DNA of 48,972 nucleotides from UBA10161 sp964581105 (GTDB lineage Archaea > Micrarchaeota > Micrarchaeia > Anstonellales > Anstonellaceae): positions 1 to 48,972 of the forward strand of contig CAZOMB010000008.1 in the NCBI GenBank assembly GCA_964581105.1, in the 5' to 3' direction. This document shows positions 1 through 8,678 of the stretch, in pieces. The stretch's first letter is position 1. The number at the start of each line of letters is the position of its first letter. The position numbers were made by a program, and so were the translations under genes. Under the pieces are notes generated by a model. It saw nothing but the letters and a program-made list of their open reading frames with translations. It ran no database searches and had not been told where the DNA came from.

Positions 1-76
1 CAACAGTTGAAGGGCTGCTAATGCCCTTCATCCCTGGTTAAAGTTACACTACCGCATGCCCCACCGTTGCCACTCC
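1..76. other. Window edge: possible 3' end of a convergent gene, with a hairpin
   Basis: On the + strand, one frame reads TVEGLLMPFIPG and stops at TAA 39-41. This could be the last codons of a gene converging on pdxT, but too little is visible to identify it. An 8-bp perfect stem (8-15 with 23-30, 7-nt loop) lies in the same stretch and could help terminate one or both transcripts. I see no other feature here. Confidence 0.25.
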
Positions 77-652
77 CTAAAGTTTCAGGAAAAATTCGTG
101 GAATTTTGTTGTTGTAAGCTCAGGATGGAAAGCAAGGGCAAGAAAGTGCCTGTTTGACTTTTTCTGGTAGGCTGCAACAACTTCTTCTCCGTGGAATGCC
201 ATTGGCTGCACTTGTTCTGAGGAAATGGAAAGTTTGGGTGCCCTTATGAAAACCCCGTCTATTTTTCCAAATACTGTTGTTATCCTGGCTTCAAATGAGT
301 CAAGCTGGGAGCCATATGCATTTCTTGCAACAGAAATGTCCATCAAAGAGAGGAAACGCTGGTCTTCATGTGCATTGTGCACTTGCTTTGCAAGAAGCAC
401 TGCCCCGGCGCATGTTCCCATTATTTTCCTTATTCTTAAAATCTCGCCCATTACCCCTGCCCTTTCAATGAGCCTTGAAATTGCTGTTGACTCCCCCCCT
501 GGCAGTATTATCCCGTCAAGCCCTTGCATGTCCTGCTTTTCCCTCACTTCAACAACCTGCACAGGTATTCCTGACTTTTCAGAAGCAGAAAGCAAAGTGT
601 TTATGTGCTCCTCAACATCACCCTGCAGGGCAAGCACTCCGATTTTTTTCAC
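77..652 (-). CDS. pdxT: Pyridoxal 5'-phosphate synthase glutaminase subunit PdxT
   Basis: Class I glutamine amidotransferase that releases ammonia from glutamine and channels it to PdxS in the DXP-independent pathway to pyridoxal 5'-phosphate; cytosolic PdxS/PdxT complex. The 191-residue length is normal for the family. Visible motifs are the oxyanion segment LPGGEST near residue 50, the nucleophile C81 in GTCAG, and the H176/E178 pair in FHPE that completes the triad. The start is GTG, which shares its G with the pdxS stop (TAGTG), so the two genes are translationally coupled. pdxT is the second gene of a pdxS-pdxT operon read leftwards. Nothing looks damaged. Confidence 0.95.
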   Translation of the reverse strand: MKKIGVLALQGDVEEHINTLLSASEKSGIPVQVVEVREKQDMQGLDGIILPGGESTAISRLIERAGVMGEILRIRKIMGTCAGAVLLAKQVHNAHEDQRFLSLMDISVARNAYGSQLDSFEARITTVFGKIDGVFIRAPKLSISSEQVQPMAFHGEEVVAAYQKKSNRHFLALAFHPELTTTKFHEFFLKL

Positions 653-1557
653 TAGATTCCCCTATCTGAAAGCTTTTGACTTAAGCTGTCAATCTCAAGG
701 CCGCCCATTGGCTTTCCAAGACCTTCTGATGCCTTTGCTATTTTTCCAGGGCTTGCAAAATGCGCAACTGCCTCAACTATTGCCTGTGCCCTTCTTTCCG
801 GGTCAGAGGACTTGAATATTCCGCTGCCAACAAATACTCCATCGCACCCAAGCTGCATGCACAAGGCAGCATCAGCAGGGGTTGCTATCCCGCCAGCAGC
901 AAAATTAACTACTGGAAGCCTGTCAAGCTCAACTACTTTTTCAACAAGAGAAACAGGGGCCCGCATATTGTGCGCAATTTGAGCAAGCTCTTTTTGGCTT
1001 TTTCCCTTAAGGCAGGAAATTTCATTGTTAACTGCCCTTATGTGCCTGACTGCCTCAACTATATTGCCTGTTCCTGCCTCGCCTTTTGTCCTTATCATTG
1101 CAGCTCCTTCTGATATCCTTCTCAATGCCTCGCCAAGGTCACGGCATCCGCAAACAAAGGGGATTGAAAACTGCCATTTGTCAATATGGTGCTCTGAATC
1201 TGCTGGTGTCAAAACTTCTGACTCATCTATATAGTCAACTTTAAGTGATTCAAGAACCTGGGCTTCAACAAAATGGCCTATCCTGCATTTTGCCATTACT
1301 GGTATCCCTACAGCTGACTTTATCCCAAGTACTTTTTCAGGGTCTGCCATCCTTGCAACCCCGCCTGCCTTTCTTATGTCAGCAGGAACCCTTTCAAGTG
1401 CCATTACTGCAACTGCGCCTGCCTCTTCTGCCATTTTTGCCTGCTGCGGGTCAATAACATCCATTATTACCCCGCCTTTTAGCATTTGCGCCAAGCCTGC
1501 CTTTACTGCAAAAGTGCCGGTTGAAGGATTAGTCTTAGTTTTTGCCAAGCATAACAC
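652..1557 (-). CDS. pdxS: Pyridoxal 5'-phosphate synthase lyase subunit PdxS
   Basis: Makes pyridoxal 5'-phosphate from ribose 5-phosphate, glyceraldehyde 3-phosphate and the ammonia delivered by PdxT. It is a (beta/alpha)8 barrel, a dodecamer in known members. Residues 24-36 match the PdxS N-terminal signature (LKGGVIMDV). K90 in PVMAKCRIGH is the expected Schiff-base lysine for the pentose, and K158 in RTKGEAGTGN the second catalytic lysine. The phosphate-binding GGIATPADAA and FVGSGIFKS segments are present. At 301 residues the length is normal. The start is GTG, a few nt after the predicted transcription start, so the mRNA may be leaderless. It is followed at once by pdxT (stop and start share one base). 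Confidence 0.96.
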   Translation of the reverse strand: MLCLAKTKTNPSTGTFAVKAGLAQMLKGGVIMDVIDPQQAKMAEEAGAVAVMALERVPADIRKAGGVARMADPEKVLGIKSAVGIPVMAKCRIGHFVEAQVLESLKVDYIDESEVLTPADSEHHIDKWQFSIPFVCGCRDLGEALRRISEGAAMIRTKGEAGTGNIVEAVRHIRAVNNEISCLKGKSQKELAQIAHNMRAPVSLVEKVVELDRLPVVNFAAGGIATPADAALCMQLGCDGVFVGSGIFKSSDPERRAQAIVEAVAHFASPGKIAKASEGLGKPMGGLEIDSLSQKLSDRGI

Positions 1558-1583
1558 CCACGCTTCAGAGTAATGAGCGCTAG

Positions 1584-1593
1584 CTTAAATAAT
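1584..1593 (-). promoter_or_regulatory. TATA-like box of pdxS
   Basis: On the minus strand TTATTTAAG lies about 30 nt before the GTG start of pdxS, the spacing expected for a nearly leaderless archaeal transcript. Confidence 0.5.
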
Positions 1594-1712
1594 GTTTGTA
1601 AATGTCTGGCTTTTTTGCACGGCAGATGCACTGAGAAAGAAAAAAGGCTTATAAATGTGAACCTCCGATAAACTATGCAAGCACAACAGGTTGTGGTTGG
1701 GTTCCCTCTGAA

Positions 1713-1724
1713 ACACTATATATT
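1713..1724 (+). promoter_or_regulatory. TATA-like box of nrdJ
   Basis: CTATATATT sits inside the near-palindrome CACTATATATTGTG. Transcription would start near 1742-1746, giving a leader of about 68 nt before the ATG at 1813. The rest of the pdxS-nrdJ gap (1558-1812) holds nothing else I can support. Confidence 0.5.
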
Positions 1725-1812
1725 GTGGTTTTAAGAGGTTTTGGGAAATGTGATATCGTGTCTGTTTCCCCCTTGTTCTGCTTGCTTTTGCCAAAAAAGG
1801 CGCGGTGTAACC

Positions 1813-4800
1813 ATGGCTGAAGCAACTGTTTCAAAGCAGCAAGAAAAGCATGGAGGAATGCAGGTAAAGCGTCTTTTTACAAAAGAAGGCCAAGACCCGG
1901 TAGATTCAGTTGAATATGAGTTTCGCTCATCAATAATAAGGAATGCTGACGGGTCAATTGTTTTCCAGATGGATGATGTTGAGGTGCCAAGCTCATGGTC
2001 GCAGGTTGCAACAGACATAATTGCTCAAAAATATTTCAGAAAGGCAGGTGTCCCGCAGTATGGAAAGGATGGAAATCCCTTAAAGGACTCAAAGGGGAGA
2101 ATTCTTAAGGGAAGCGAAAAATCTGCCAAGCAGGTTGTAAAAAGGCTTGCAGCCTGCTGGAGGCACTGGGGGGAAAAGCACAATTACTTTGCCTCAAAAT
2201 CAGACGCAGAGGCATTTGAGGATGAGCTTGCCCATATGCTGATTAACCAGATGTGCTCCCCAAATTCACCGCAATGGTTCAATACAGGGCTTGCAAATTC
2301 ATATGGAATAAAAGGAAGTGCACAGGGCCATTATTACCCAGACCCAAAAACAGGGGAAGTGAAAGCATCTAAGGATGCATATACAAGGCCTCAGCCGCAT
2401 GCGTGCTTTATCCAGTCATTAAGCGATGATTTGGTGAATGAGGGCGGCATTTTTGACCTTGTAACACGCGAAGCCAGGCTTTTCAAGTATGGGTCAGGCA
2501 CAGGCACAAACTTCTCCTGCTTAAGGGCTTCTGGCGAAAGGCTGTCAGGAGGCGGCCATTCATCTGGAATGATGTCCTTTTTGAAAATCAATGACAGGGC
2601 AGCTGGGGCAATAAAATCAGGCGGAACAACAAGAAGGGCAGCAAAAATGGTTATAGTTGACATTGACCACCCTGACATAGAGGGATTCATCTCCTGGAAA
2701 ATGAAGGAAGAGCAAAAGGTCGCTGCAATGGTCGCAGGAAGCCGCTCATGCGCAAAGCAGCTTGAAAACCTTGTAAAAATTGCACAGGCAGAGCAGACAA
2801 CTGACCTGAAAAATGAAAGAATAAAGCTTGCAGTTGTGCAGGCTTTGTCAAAAAATGTGCCATTGAGCTATATACTGAGGGTGCTTTCACTTGCAAAGCA
2901 GGGAAGAAAAGGGATAAATTTCCCGGTCCTTGATACTCATTATGAAAGCGAGGCATATACAACTGTTTCAGGCCAGAACGGGAACAATACGGTGAGAATA
3001 TCAAACAAGTTCATATGGGCTGTTGAAAATGACGCAGACTGGAATCTGGTTGCAAGGACTGACAGGTCTGTAATGAAAAGGCTCAAGGCAAAAGATTTGT
3101 GGGACCAGATAGCATTTGCAGCCTGGTCATGCGCAGACCCGGGCGTTCAGTATGATGACATAATAAATGACTGGCATACTTGCCCTGTTGACGGCAGGAT
3201 AAATGCATCAAACCCGTGCTCAGAATATATGTTCCTTGATGACACTGCATGCAATTTGGCAAGCCTGAACCTTATGAAATTCCTGAGTGATGAGGGAGTA
3301 TTTGATGTTGACTCATTCAAGCATGCAACAAGGCTGTGGACAATTGTGCTTGAGATTTCTGTTTTAATGGCCCAGTTCCCTGCAAAAAGCATTGCAAAAA
3401 GAAGCTTTGATTTCAGGACTTTGGGATTAGGCTATGCAAACCTTGGCACACTTCTCATGGTGCTCGGAGTGCCTTATGAAAGCCCAGAGGCACTGGCAAT
3501 AACAGGCGCAATCAGTGCAATTATTTGCGGAGAGTCTTATGCTGCTTCTGCTGAAATGGCGCGCGAGCTTGGGCCTTTTTCAGCATACAAGAGGAACAGG
3601 GAGCACATGCTGCGCGTGATAAGAAACCACAGGCGGGCAGCATACAATGCAGGCAAAAACGATTATGAGGCGCTTTCCGTAACCCCAATGGGAATTGATG
3701 AGGTGCACTGCCCAGGCTATTTGCTGCAGGCTGCGCGCGAGTGCTGGGACAGGGCATATTCACTTGGGGAAAAGCATGGCTACAGGAATGCGCAGGTTAC
3801 TGTGATTGCGCCTACTGGAACAATAGGGCTTCAGATGGATTGTGACACAACTGGCATTGAGCCTGACTTTTCCATCGTGAAATTCAAGAAGCTTGCAGGG
3901 GGCGGGTACTTTAAGATTGTGAATGCGTCAGTGAAAAAGGCGCTCAAAAGATTGGGATATGATGAGCAGCAGATAAAGGACATTGAGGTTTACTGCACAG
4001 GCCATGCAAGCCTGAAGGGCTGCCCGCATGTAAATGAGGAGTCATTGATTTCACGCGGATTTACAAAAGAAAAAGTCTCAAAGGTAGAGAAGCAGCTTGC
4101 AAAGGCATTTGACATAAGGTTTGCTTTTAACAGGCATGTGCTTGGCAAGGATTTCATAAAAGGGCTTGGCATAACTGACGCTGAAATGGATGAGCCGCAG
4201 TTTGACCTTCTTTTAAAAGTCGGATTTACAAAAGAGCAGATTGAAAAGGCAAATGAATATGTTTGCGGCACAATGACAATTGAAGGCGCGCCGCATTTGA
4301 GGGAAGAGCATTATCCAGTATTTGACTGCGCAAACAAGTGCGGCAAAAAAGGAGAGAGGTTTATCTCCTATGTTGGGCACATAAAAATGATGGCAGCAGC
4401 CCAGCAGTTCATATCAGGCTCAATCTCAAAGACAGTAAACATGCCTTCTGACTCAACTATTGAGGACATGAAAGACGCTTACATGCTTTCCTGGAGGCAT
4501 ATGCTGAAATCAAATGCCCTTTACAGGGATGGAAGCAAGCTTTCCCAGCCTTTGAATGCAACTGCTGATGTTGATGAGGATGAGCTTGCGCAGTTGCTTG
4601 GGCTTGGCGAGCAGATTGATGATTCGTTCGGCCCTGCGCAGCTCCAGTCAAAAATAATCGGAAGGATAAACAGGAGAAAGCTGCCAACAAGAAGAAGGGG
4701 CTTTGTGCAAGAGGCAAGAGTTGGGGGGAACAAGGTTTACCTGAAGACAGGCGAATACCCGGAAGGAGCGCTTGGGGAAATATTTATTGACATGTACAAG

Positions 4801-5277
4801 GAAGGCGCAGCATACAGGGCACTTCTCAACTGCTTTGCAATATCTGTTTCAAAGGGCCTGCAATACGGGATTCCGCTTGAGGAGTTTGTAGACTCATTCA
4901 CATTCACGCGCTTTGAACCTGCAGGTGTTGTGACTGGCCATGAGGCAGTCAAAAATGCTACATCAATAATTGACTATGTTTTCAGGGTGCTTGGCTATGA
5001 GTATTTGAACAGGCAGGATTTTGTTCATGTAAAGCAGTTGAACGGAGAAGCGCCTGTGCCCCGCATTGAGGAGCAAAAGTCGCAAGTAAAGCTTGTTGAG
5101 CCATCCAGCAAAAGACAGGATGACGAAAAAGAAGCAGACTTTGATTCAATGTCAAGGGATGCAAAAACACAGGGCTTTACTGGCACGCAATGCCTGGCAT
5201 GCGGCTCAATGAAAGTAAAGCAGAATGGCAGCTGCGAAGTCTGCATGGATTGTGGGGAGACGACTGGTTGCTCGTAA
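1813..5277 (+). CDS. nrdJ: Adenosylcobalamin-dependent (class II) ribonucleotide reductase
   Basis: Reduces ribonucleotides to deoxyribonucleotides using a thiyl radical generated from adenosylcobalamin, so it works with or without oxygen. The 1154 residues fit the long NrdJ subfamily. The redox pair is the Cys in HACFIQS and the Cys in TACNLASLNL; the radical Cys with its Asn and Glu partners is in NPCSEY. The substrate-binding segments around GSGTGTNFS and PTGTIGLQMDCDTTGIEPD are intact. The C-terminus is a four-Cys zinc-ribbon-like module (CLAC...CMDC plus a final Cys), usual in this subfamily and probably involved in reducing the active site. I chose ATG 1813 because GGTG precedes it by 5 nt. 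The frame is open back to a TTG at 1741, but that extension (Cys-rich, rare codons) does not look like NrdJ. No partner NrdD or NrdAB is in the window. Confidence 0.95.
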   Translation: MAEATVSKQQEKHGGMQVKRLFTKEGQDPVDSVEYEFRSSIIRNADGSIVFQMDDVEVPSSWSQVATDIIAQKYFRKAGVPQYGKDGNPLKDSKGRILKGSEKSAKQVVKRLAACWRHWGEKHNYFASKSDAEAFEDELAHMLINQMCSPNSPQWFNTGLANSYGIKGSAQGHYYPDPKTGEVKASKDAYTRPQPHACFIQSLSDDLVNEGGIFDLVTREARLFKYGSGTGTNFSCLRASGERLSGGGHSSGMMSFLKINDRAAGAIKSGGTTRRAAKMVIVDIDHPDIEGFISWKMKEEQKVAAMVAGSRSCAKQLENLVKIAQAEQTTDLKNERIKLAVVQALSKNVPLSYILRVLSLAKQGRKGINFPVLDTHYESEAYTTVSGQNGNNTVRISNKFIWAVENDADWNLVARTDRSVMKRLKAKDLWDQIAFAAWSCADPGVQYDDIINDWHTCPVDGRINASNPCSEYMFLDDTACNLASLNLMKFLSDEGVFDVDSFKHATRLWTIVLEISVLMAQFPAKSIAKRSFDFRTLGLGYANLGTLLMVLGVPYESPEALAITGAISAIICGESYAASAEMARELGPFSAYKRNREHMLRVIRNHRRAAYNAGKNDYEALSVTPMGIDEVHCPGYLLQAARECWDRAYSLGEKHGYRNAQVTVIAPTGTIGLQMDCDTTGIEPDFSIVKFKKLAGGGYFKIVNASVKKALKRLGYDEQQIKDIEVYCTGHASLKGCPHVNEESLISRGFTKEKVSKVEKQLAKAFDIRFAFNRHVLGKDFIKGLGITDAEMDEPQFDLLLKVGFTKEQIEKANEYVCGTMTIEGAPHLREEHYPVFDCANKCGKKGERFISYVGHIKMMAAAQQFISGSISKTVNMPSDSTIEDMKDAYMLSWRHMLKSNALYRDGSKLSQPLNATADVDEDELAQLLGLGEQIDDSFGPAQLQSKIIGRINRRKLPTRRRGFVQEARVGGNKVYLKTGEYPEGALGEIFIDMYKEGAAYRALLNCFAISVSKGLQYGIPLEEFVDSFTFTRFEPAGVVTGHEAVKNATSIIDYVFRVLGYEYLNRQDFVHVKQLNGEAPVPRIEEQKSQVKLVEPSSKRQDDEKEADFDSMSRDAKTQGFTGTQCLACGSMKVKQNGSCEVCMDCGETTGCS

Positions 5278-5315
5278 GGCAAACTGATTTAAGCAAAAGA
5301 GAATGAACTATCCAC

Positions 5316-6284
5316 ATGGAACTTTACTTAGGGGCGGCTTTGCTTTGGATATTTCTTGGCATATCTGCGTTTTTCGCGGCAAGCGAGGTTGCATTCCTTT
5401 CAATGTCAAGCATAAGGCTGGGATCGCTTGTTGAAAAGAATGTGCCAGGCGCAAAAGCAGTTGCAAGGCTAAGAGAAAAGAGAAGAAGAGTCGTAATCTC
5501 AATACTTATTGGAAACAATATTGCAAACATTGCAGCATCAGCGCTTGCCACATCAATTGCAATTGCCCTGTTTGGCGAAGCAGGGATAGGGGTTGCAGTA
5601 GGGATAATGAGCTTTCTTTTGCTGACCTTTGGGGATATCACGCCAAAGAGCTTTGCAACAAGCTATGGAGAAAAGACAATACTTGCAATTGCCCCTGTCC
5701 TTGAGGGCTTTTACTATGTCTCATTCCCCTTTGTAATTTTATTTGAACAGATAAACAAGATAATCCCAGGGGTTTATTCCCGCGCAACCACAGTTGAGAG
5801 ATTTACTGAGGATGATGTAAGGACTGCTGTGAAGCTTGGGGCAAAGCACAAGGGAATAACAGATAAGGAAAAGCAGCTCATTGAAAACGTGCTTGCATTC
5901 AATGACAGGACTGTGGAACAGGCAATGACCCCAAAACCAGGGGTTGTCTGCCTTCACTCATCAATGACTGTTATGGATGCGCAGAGAAAAGCGGTTGAAA
6001 GCAAGTACAGCAGATTTCCAGTGCTGAGCAAAAAAGGCAATGTGACAGGCTTAGTCAGCATAAAGACAATAAACAGGGCGCTTTATGAGAACCCTGACTG
6101 GGCTGTGGGAAAAATTGCAATCGGCCCTGTGAAACTTCATGCGAGGGAAAAGGCAAATGCGGCATTTTCAAAGCTCCAGAAAATGGGCCGGAACATAGCA
6201 ATAGTTGTAAATGACAAAGGAGATTTTACCGGGATTGTTACCTTAGAGGACTTGCTTGAGGAGCTGGTTGGGGAAATAGAGTAG
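5316..6284 (+). CDS. CNNM/CorC-type membrane protein (DUF21 plus CBS pair)
   Basis: A 322-residue cytoplasmic-membrane protein. Residues about 1-140 form a DUF21 domain: an initial helix with SAFFAASEVAFLS, then IGNNIANIAAS and FGDITPKS, the hallmarks of the CNNM/CorC/YfjD family. Residues about 190-322 form a CBS pair (FPVL...VTGLVSI and DFTGIVTLEDLLEELVGEI) that senses nucleotides or magnesium in relatives. Family members are linked to divalent cation (Mg2+/Co2+) export or homeostasis; the substrate here is inferred. It lacks the C-terminal CorC/HlyC transporter-associated domain found in many bacterial versions. It is the only gene on the + strand between nrdJ (38 nt upstream) and the oppositely oriented Cys-rich gene. 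Confidence 0.88.
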   Translation: MELYLGAALLWIFLGISAFFAASEVAFLSMSSIRLGSLVEKNVPGAKAVARLREKRRRVVISILIGNNIANIAASALATSIAIALFGEAGIGVAVGIMSFLLLTFGDITPKSFATSYGEKTILAIAPVLEGFYYVSFPFVILFEQINKIIPGVYSRATTVERFTEDDVRTAVKLGAKHKGITDKEKQLIENVLAFNDRTVEQAMTPKPGVVCLHSSMTVMDAQRKAVESKYSRFPVLSKKGNVTGLVSIKTINRALYENPDWAVGKIAIGPVKLHAREKANAAFSKLQKMGRNIAIVVNDKGDFTGIVTLEDLLEELVGEIE

Positions 6285-6287
6285 GCC

Positions 6288-7859
6288 CTATTTGCTATTC
6301 TTTCTCGTGCCAAGGCTGAAAATGCTGATGTCAAGCCCTCCTTTTTTCTCAAGTTCATTGTTTATGTAATCAAGCAGTATTTTTTTGATGCGAAAGTATT
6401 CCTCTTTTGGAAGCTGCTGGTTGAATACTGCATAGCGCAAGCCTTTTGCATTGAAGCAGAATATGCCCTCTTCAACATTCTCGCAGTTATGGCAAAAAAA
6501 GCATGAGCTGCACAGGTAAGAGCTGTCTGTTTCAAAGCAGTTCTTGCAGCGCGTGAGGTTAAAGCAGCTGATGCAAAACTCGCAGTTGAGTATTCTTTCC
6601 CCTCCACCGAAAATATACTTTGACTCTGTGACTATGGAGGAAAAGGCAGAATCAGATGATGCAATCCCATACCATAGCCTGTGCACATTGCTGCTGTCTG
6701 CAAGGGAAGGGGTTTCTGTTGCATTATTGTTCCTGCCCTCAACAAACTCATGAGTCAGGACTGCTATTTTGCCTGCCTTGCTTGCAATTCCTGAAAGAGA
6801 GACATCTTCTGCTTGCCCAATCTTGATTTTTGCTTTTGATTCGTTTGCCCTCTTGAAGCTTGCAAGGTTCCCTTTTGCAGAATTTCCAACCATTGGAATT
6901 TCTGCCCTGTAAGCAGGCTCTTCGCTTTTTCCTTTGACTTTTTTCACTCCAAGCGAGCGGCTTGAAAGCCAGTTGCCGAACTTTGCTGCGCTTGCTTGTT
7001 CTTTTCCAAGTACAATTTTGGTTGCCGAAGAAAAAGCCCTGTCAATTGAAGCTGGAGGAGGAGAAAATGGAATTGCTTGCTCTCCTTGGTCTTTGCAGGC
7101 CATAATTTTCCCAAGTGAGAATATCCTCTTTCTTGAGCAAAGGGTTTGTGCCATTTCTGAAACCAGCTTTTTTTTCAGGGCAAGGTATTTTTCGCGGGGC
7201 AACTCAAGGTTGCCTATGCAGTTGCGGCTGTTGCGAAGGTTGAAGCAGAACATGCAGTCAGAAGAACCTGAGCAGTTGATTGCATAGTAGCAGTCAGAGA
7301 CATTGTCAGAAAGGTAAGTTTCAAAGCATCTTGCAGCCCCAAAGGTTGATACTGATGCACATCTTATGCAGCGGATGCAGTGGCTTATTCCTCTGAAGAA
7401 AGTGACTCCGAAAATTGACTCAGAATACCTGCCAACAGAGCAAAAAGCAGCGTTCTTTGACTGGAAAATGTCATGCGAATAAAAAATATTTGAGCAGTCA
7501 ACGCAGTTGTCTGCCATGCAAACCTCAATGTTTTTTCCGAATATCTTGTTGCCGCAGAATGTTGCCTGCTCTGCTGCTGCCTCAAAAAGAGAGTCAATAT
7601 CTTTTATGCTGTTTATGCTAAGCTGCGGCTTTTTGAGCTTTTCTACCTGGTCTTGCGAAACAAACCTTGCGGCTTTTGGGTAGTGGCTGCCTGAAAGAAT
7701 GATTTGCTTTCCTGAGACCGAGCAGTTTGCAGTTGTATTTGGAAGCATTGCCTCCTTGAGATAGGGCTCAAATTCTGCAAGATCGCCTATCTCTTCCCTG
7801 AACAGGATTTTGCAGGTGCTCTTGAAAGCACTGTTGGTTTTTTCTGGCATGCCTTCCAT
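6288..7859 (-). CDS. Cys-rich protein of unknown function with duplicated CxxC-repeat module
   Basis: A 523-residue soluble protein with no signal peptide or membrane segment. It carries two related Cys-rich modules: residues about 102-232 and about 426-495. Each ends in the same signature: CFNLRNSRNCIGN followed by LPREKYLALKKKL at 205-232, and CFNAKGLRYAVFN followed by LPKEEYFRIKKIL at 468-495. This ending resembles a CxxC-repeat family, common in uncultivated archaea and candidate-phylum bacteria, that reads roughly CFGCVGLRNKxYxIxNKxYxKEEYE. I know no function for it. The spaced Cys pairs suggest metal binding or a beta-solenoid. The linker 250-400 is Cys-poor. A TATA-like box about 35 nt upstream gives it its own promoter. 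Confidence 0.75.
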   Translation of the reverse strand: MEGMPEKTNSAFKSTCKILFREEIGDLAEFEPYLKEAMLPNTTANCSVSGKQIILSGSHYPKAARFVSQDQVEKLKKPQLSINSIKDIDSLFEAAAEQATFCGNKIFGKNIEVCMADNCVDCSNIFYSHDIFQSKNAAFCSVGRYSESIFGVTFFRGISHCIRCIRCASVSTFGAARCFETYLSDNVSDCYYAINCSGSSDCMFCFNLRNSRNCIGNLELPREKYLALKKKLVSEMAQTLCSRKRIFSLGKIMACKDQGEQAIPFSPPPASIDRAFSSATKIVLGKEQASAAKFGNWLSSRSLGVKKVKGKSEEPAYRAEIPMVGNSAKGNLASFKRANESKAKIKIGQAEDVSLSGIASKAGKIAVLTHEFVEGRNNNATETPSLADSSNVHRLWYGIASSDSAFSSIVTESKYIFGGGERILNCEFCISCFNLTRCKNCFETDSSYLCSSCFFCHNCENVEEGIFCFNAKGLRYAVFNQQLPKEEYFRIKKILLDYINNELEKKGGLDISIFSLGTRKNSK

Positions 7860-7891
7860 ACTATGAATCTGGCAGATAGAGTTTATGATAC

Positions 7892-7900
7892 CTTATATAT
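7892..7900 (-). promoter_or_regulatory. TATA-like box of the Cys-rich gene
   Basis: ATATATAAG on the minus strand, 33-41 nt before the ATG at 7859, divergent from the toxin-antitoxin promoter. Confidence 0.5.
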
Positions 7901-7950
7901 GCATGGTGCGGCCAAAAAGAGAAAAAACTAACTGTTAAACAAGACATAGG

Positions 7951-7992
7951 TTTATATACTTCAACTATATACAGACTATATATTGAGGTGAT
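7951..7992 (+). promoter_or_regulatory. Promoter, tandem operator-like repeats and ribosome binding site of the toxin-antitoxin pair
   Basis: TTTATATAC at 7951-7959 is a TATA-like box. Just downstream, ACTATATA occurs at 7964-7971 and again at 7975-7982, 11 nt apart, one helical turn. That suits a ribbon-helix-helix repressor such as the antitoxin encoded next. GAGGTGAT (7985-7992) is a near-perfect archaeal ribosome binding site. Confidence 0.45.
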
Positions 7993-7995
7993 ATG

Positions 7996-8250
7996 ATGGT
8001 ATCTGCACAAGTTGACCTGAATGACTATACCAACTGGGTCCTTAAAGTGATAAAGGCAAAGTTCAACCTCAGGGACAAGTCAGAAGCAATAAACAAGTTC
8101 GCAGAAATCTACGGCGATGAGCTAGTGGAAAAAGAGGCGAATGACCAGTATGTCAAAAAGGTGCTTGAAATTAGCAATAGGCATATGAAAAAGTATGGAA
8201 ACAGGAAAATGACATTAAAGGAGCTTGACGCCCTCTGCGAGATGGATTAG
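7996..8250 (+). CDS. Probable antitoxin (ribbon-helix-helix / DUF2683-like)
   Basis: An 84-residue protein starting SAQVDLNDYTNWVLKVIKAK after MV, with the strand-helix-helix layout of small archaeal RHH-type antitoxins (KFNLRDKSEAINKFAEIYG). The second half is charged and helical (EISNRHMKKYGNRKMTLKEL), as in the toxin-binding tail of RelB-type antitoxins. It lies directly before a RelE-like toxin, its stop TAG immediately followed by the toxin ATG, the normal order for these pairs. Two in-frame ATGs exist (7993, 7996). I prefer 7996 because it is 5 nt from GAGGTG, whereas 7993 is only 2 nt away. Autorepression through the tandem repeats upstream is inferred. Confidence 0.75.
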   Translation: MVSAQVDLNDYTNWVLKVIKAKFNLRDKSEAINKFAEIYGDELVEKEANDQYVKKVLEISNRHMKKYGNRKMTLKELDALCEMD

Positions 8251-8523
8251 ATGTTCGATTTTGACCTTTCTGACGAGCTTAAGTTAAAGATAAGAAAGCT
8301 TTTGAAAAAGGACAGGAAGAAAGTAAGGATGATAAACAAGAAAATCATTGAGATTACAGGCAGCAGCCCGGATACAATAGACCATTACAAGAACTTGAAA
8401 GGCAACCTAAAGGAATATAGGAGAGTGCATATTGCAACACATTTTGTGCTTACTTTCAAGGTTGACAAGAAAAAAAATTTCATACTTTTTGTTGATTTTG
8501 AGCACCATGACAAGGCATACTGA
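8251..8523 (+). CDS. RelE/ParE-superfamily toxin
   Basis: A 90-residue basic protein with the RelE fold order: two N-terminal helices (DELKLKIRKLLKKDRKKVRM), then a strand region with YKNLKGNLKEYRRVHI and the closing FILFVDFEHHDKAY. This matches archaeal RelE-type mRNA endonucleases, in which basic and aromatic residues near the C-terminus (here R, H, H and Y) cleave mRNA on the ribosome. Substrate is inferred from the family only. It is translationally coupled to the antitoxin (TAG/ATG abutting). A long inverted repeat follows about 30 nt after the stop. Confidence 0.78.
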   Translation: MFDFDLSDELKLKIRKLLKKDRKKVRMINKKIIEITGSSPDTIDHYKNLKGNLKEYRRVHIATHFVLTFKVDKKKNFILFVDFEHHDKAY

Positions 8524-8551
8524 ATAGGTCCAATTTTAGTCTCTTTTTCAG

Positions 8552-8588
8552 GCCAAAATCAAGCATACCTTTATAAGCATGTTTTGGC
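8552..8588. promoter_or_regulatory. Inverted repeat enclosing the gyrB TATA-like box
   Basis: GCCAAAA (8552-8558) and TTTTGGC (8582-8588) are perfect inverted arms around CCTTTATAAGC (8568-8577), the likely TATA box of gyrB. AGCAT also occurs twice between the arms. It may be an operator covering the TATA box, or a terminator hairpin for the toxin gene. The gyrB leader would then be about 75 nt. I see nothing else in 8589-8678. Confidence 0.4.
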
Positions 8589-8678
8589 ATAAATTCTAAG
8601 TCAAATTTACGTCGTAGAATGAGCTTGTGAAAAGACCCTGAAACTAGGGCAGAAAATGACTCAAAATTAGTGGTAAAA

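Noticed and set aside
1..76. tRNA-like look on the minus strand (GGTAGTGTAAC and a 7-nt loop hairpin)
   Set aside because: The strong stem is 8 bp, no acceptor or T arm can be formed, and the window ends here; a truncated tRNA cannot be supported.
225..815. 196-codon + strand frame opposite pdxT/pdxS
   Set aside because: Mirror of two strongly conserved genes; the composition is not protein-like.
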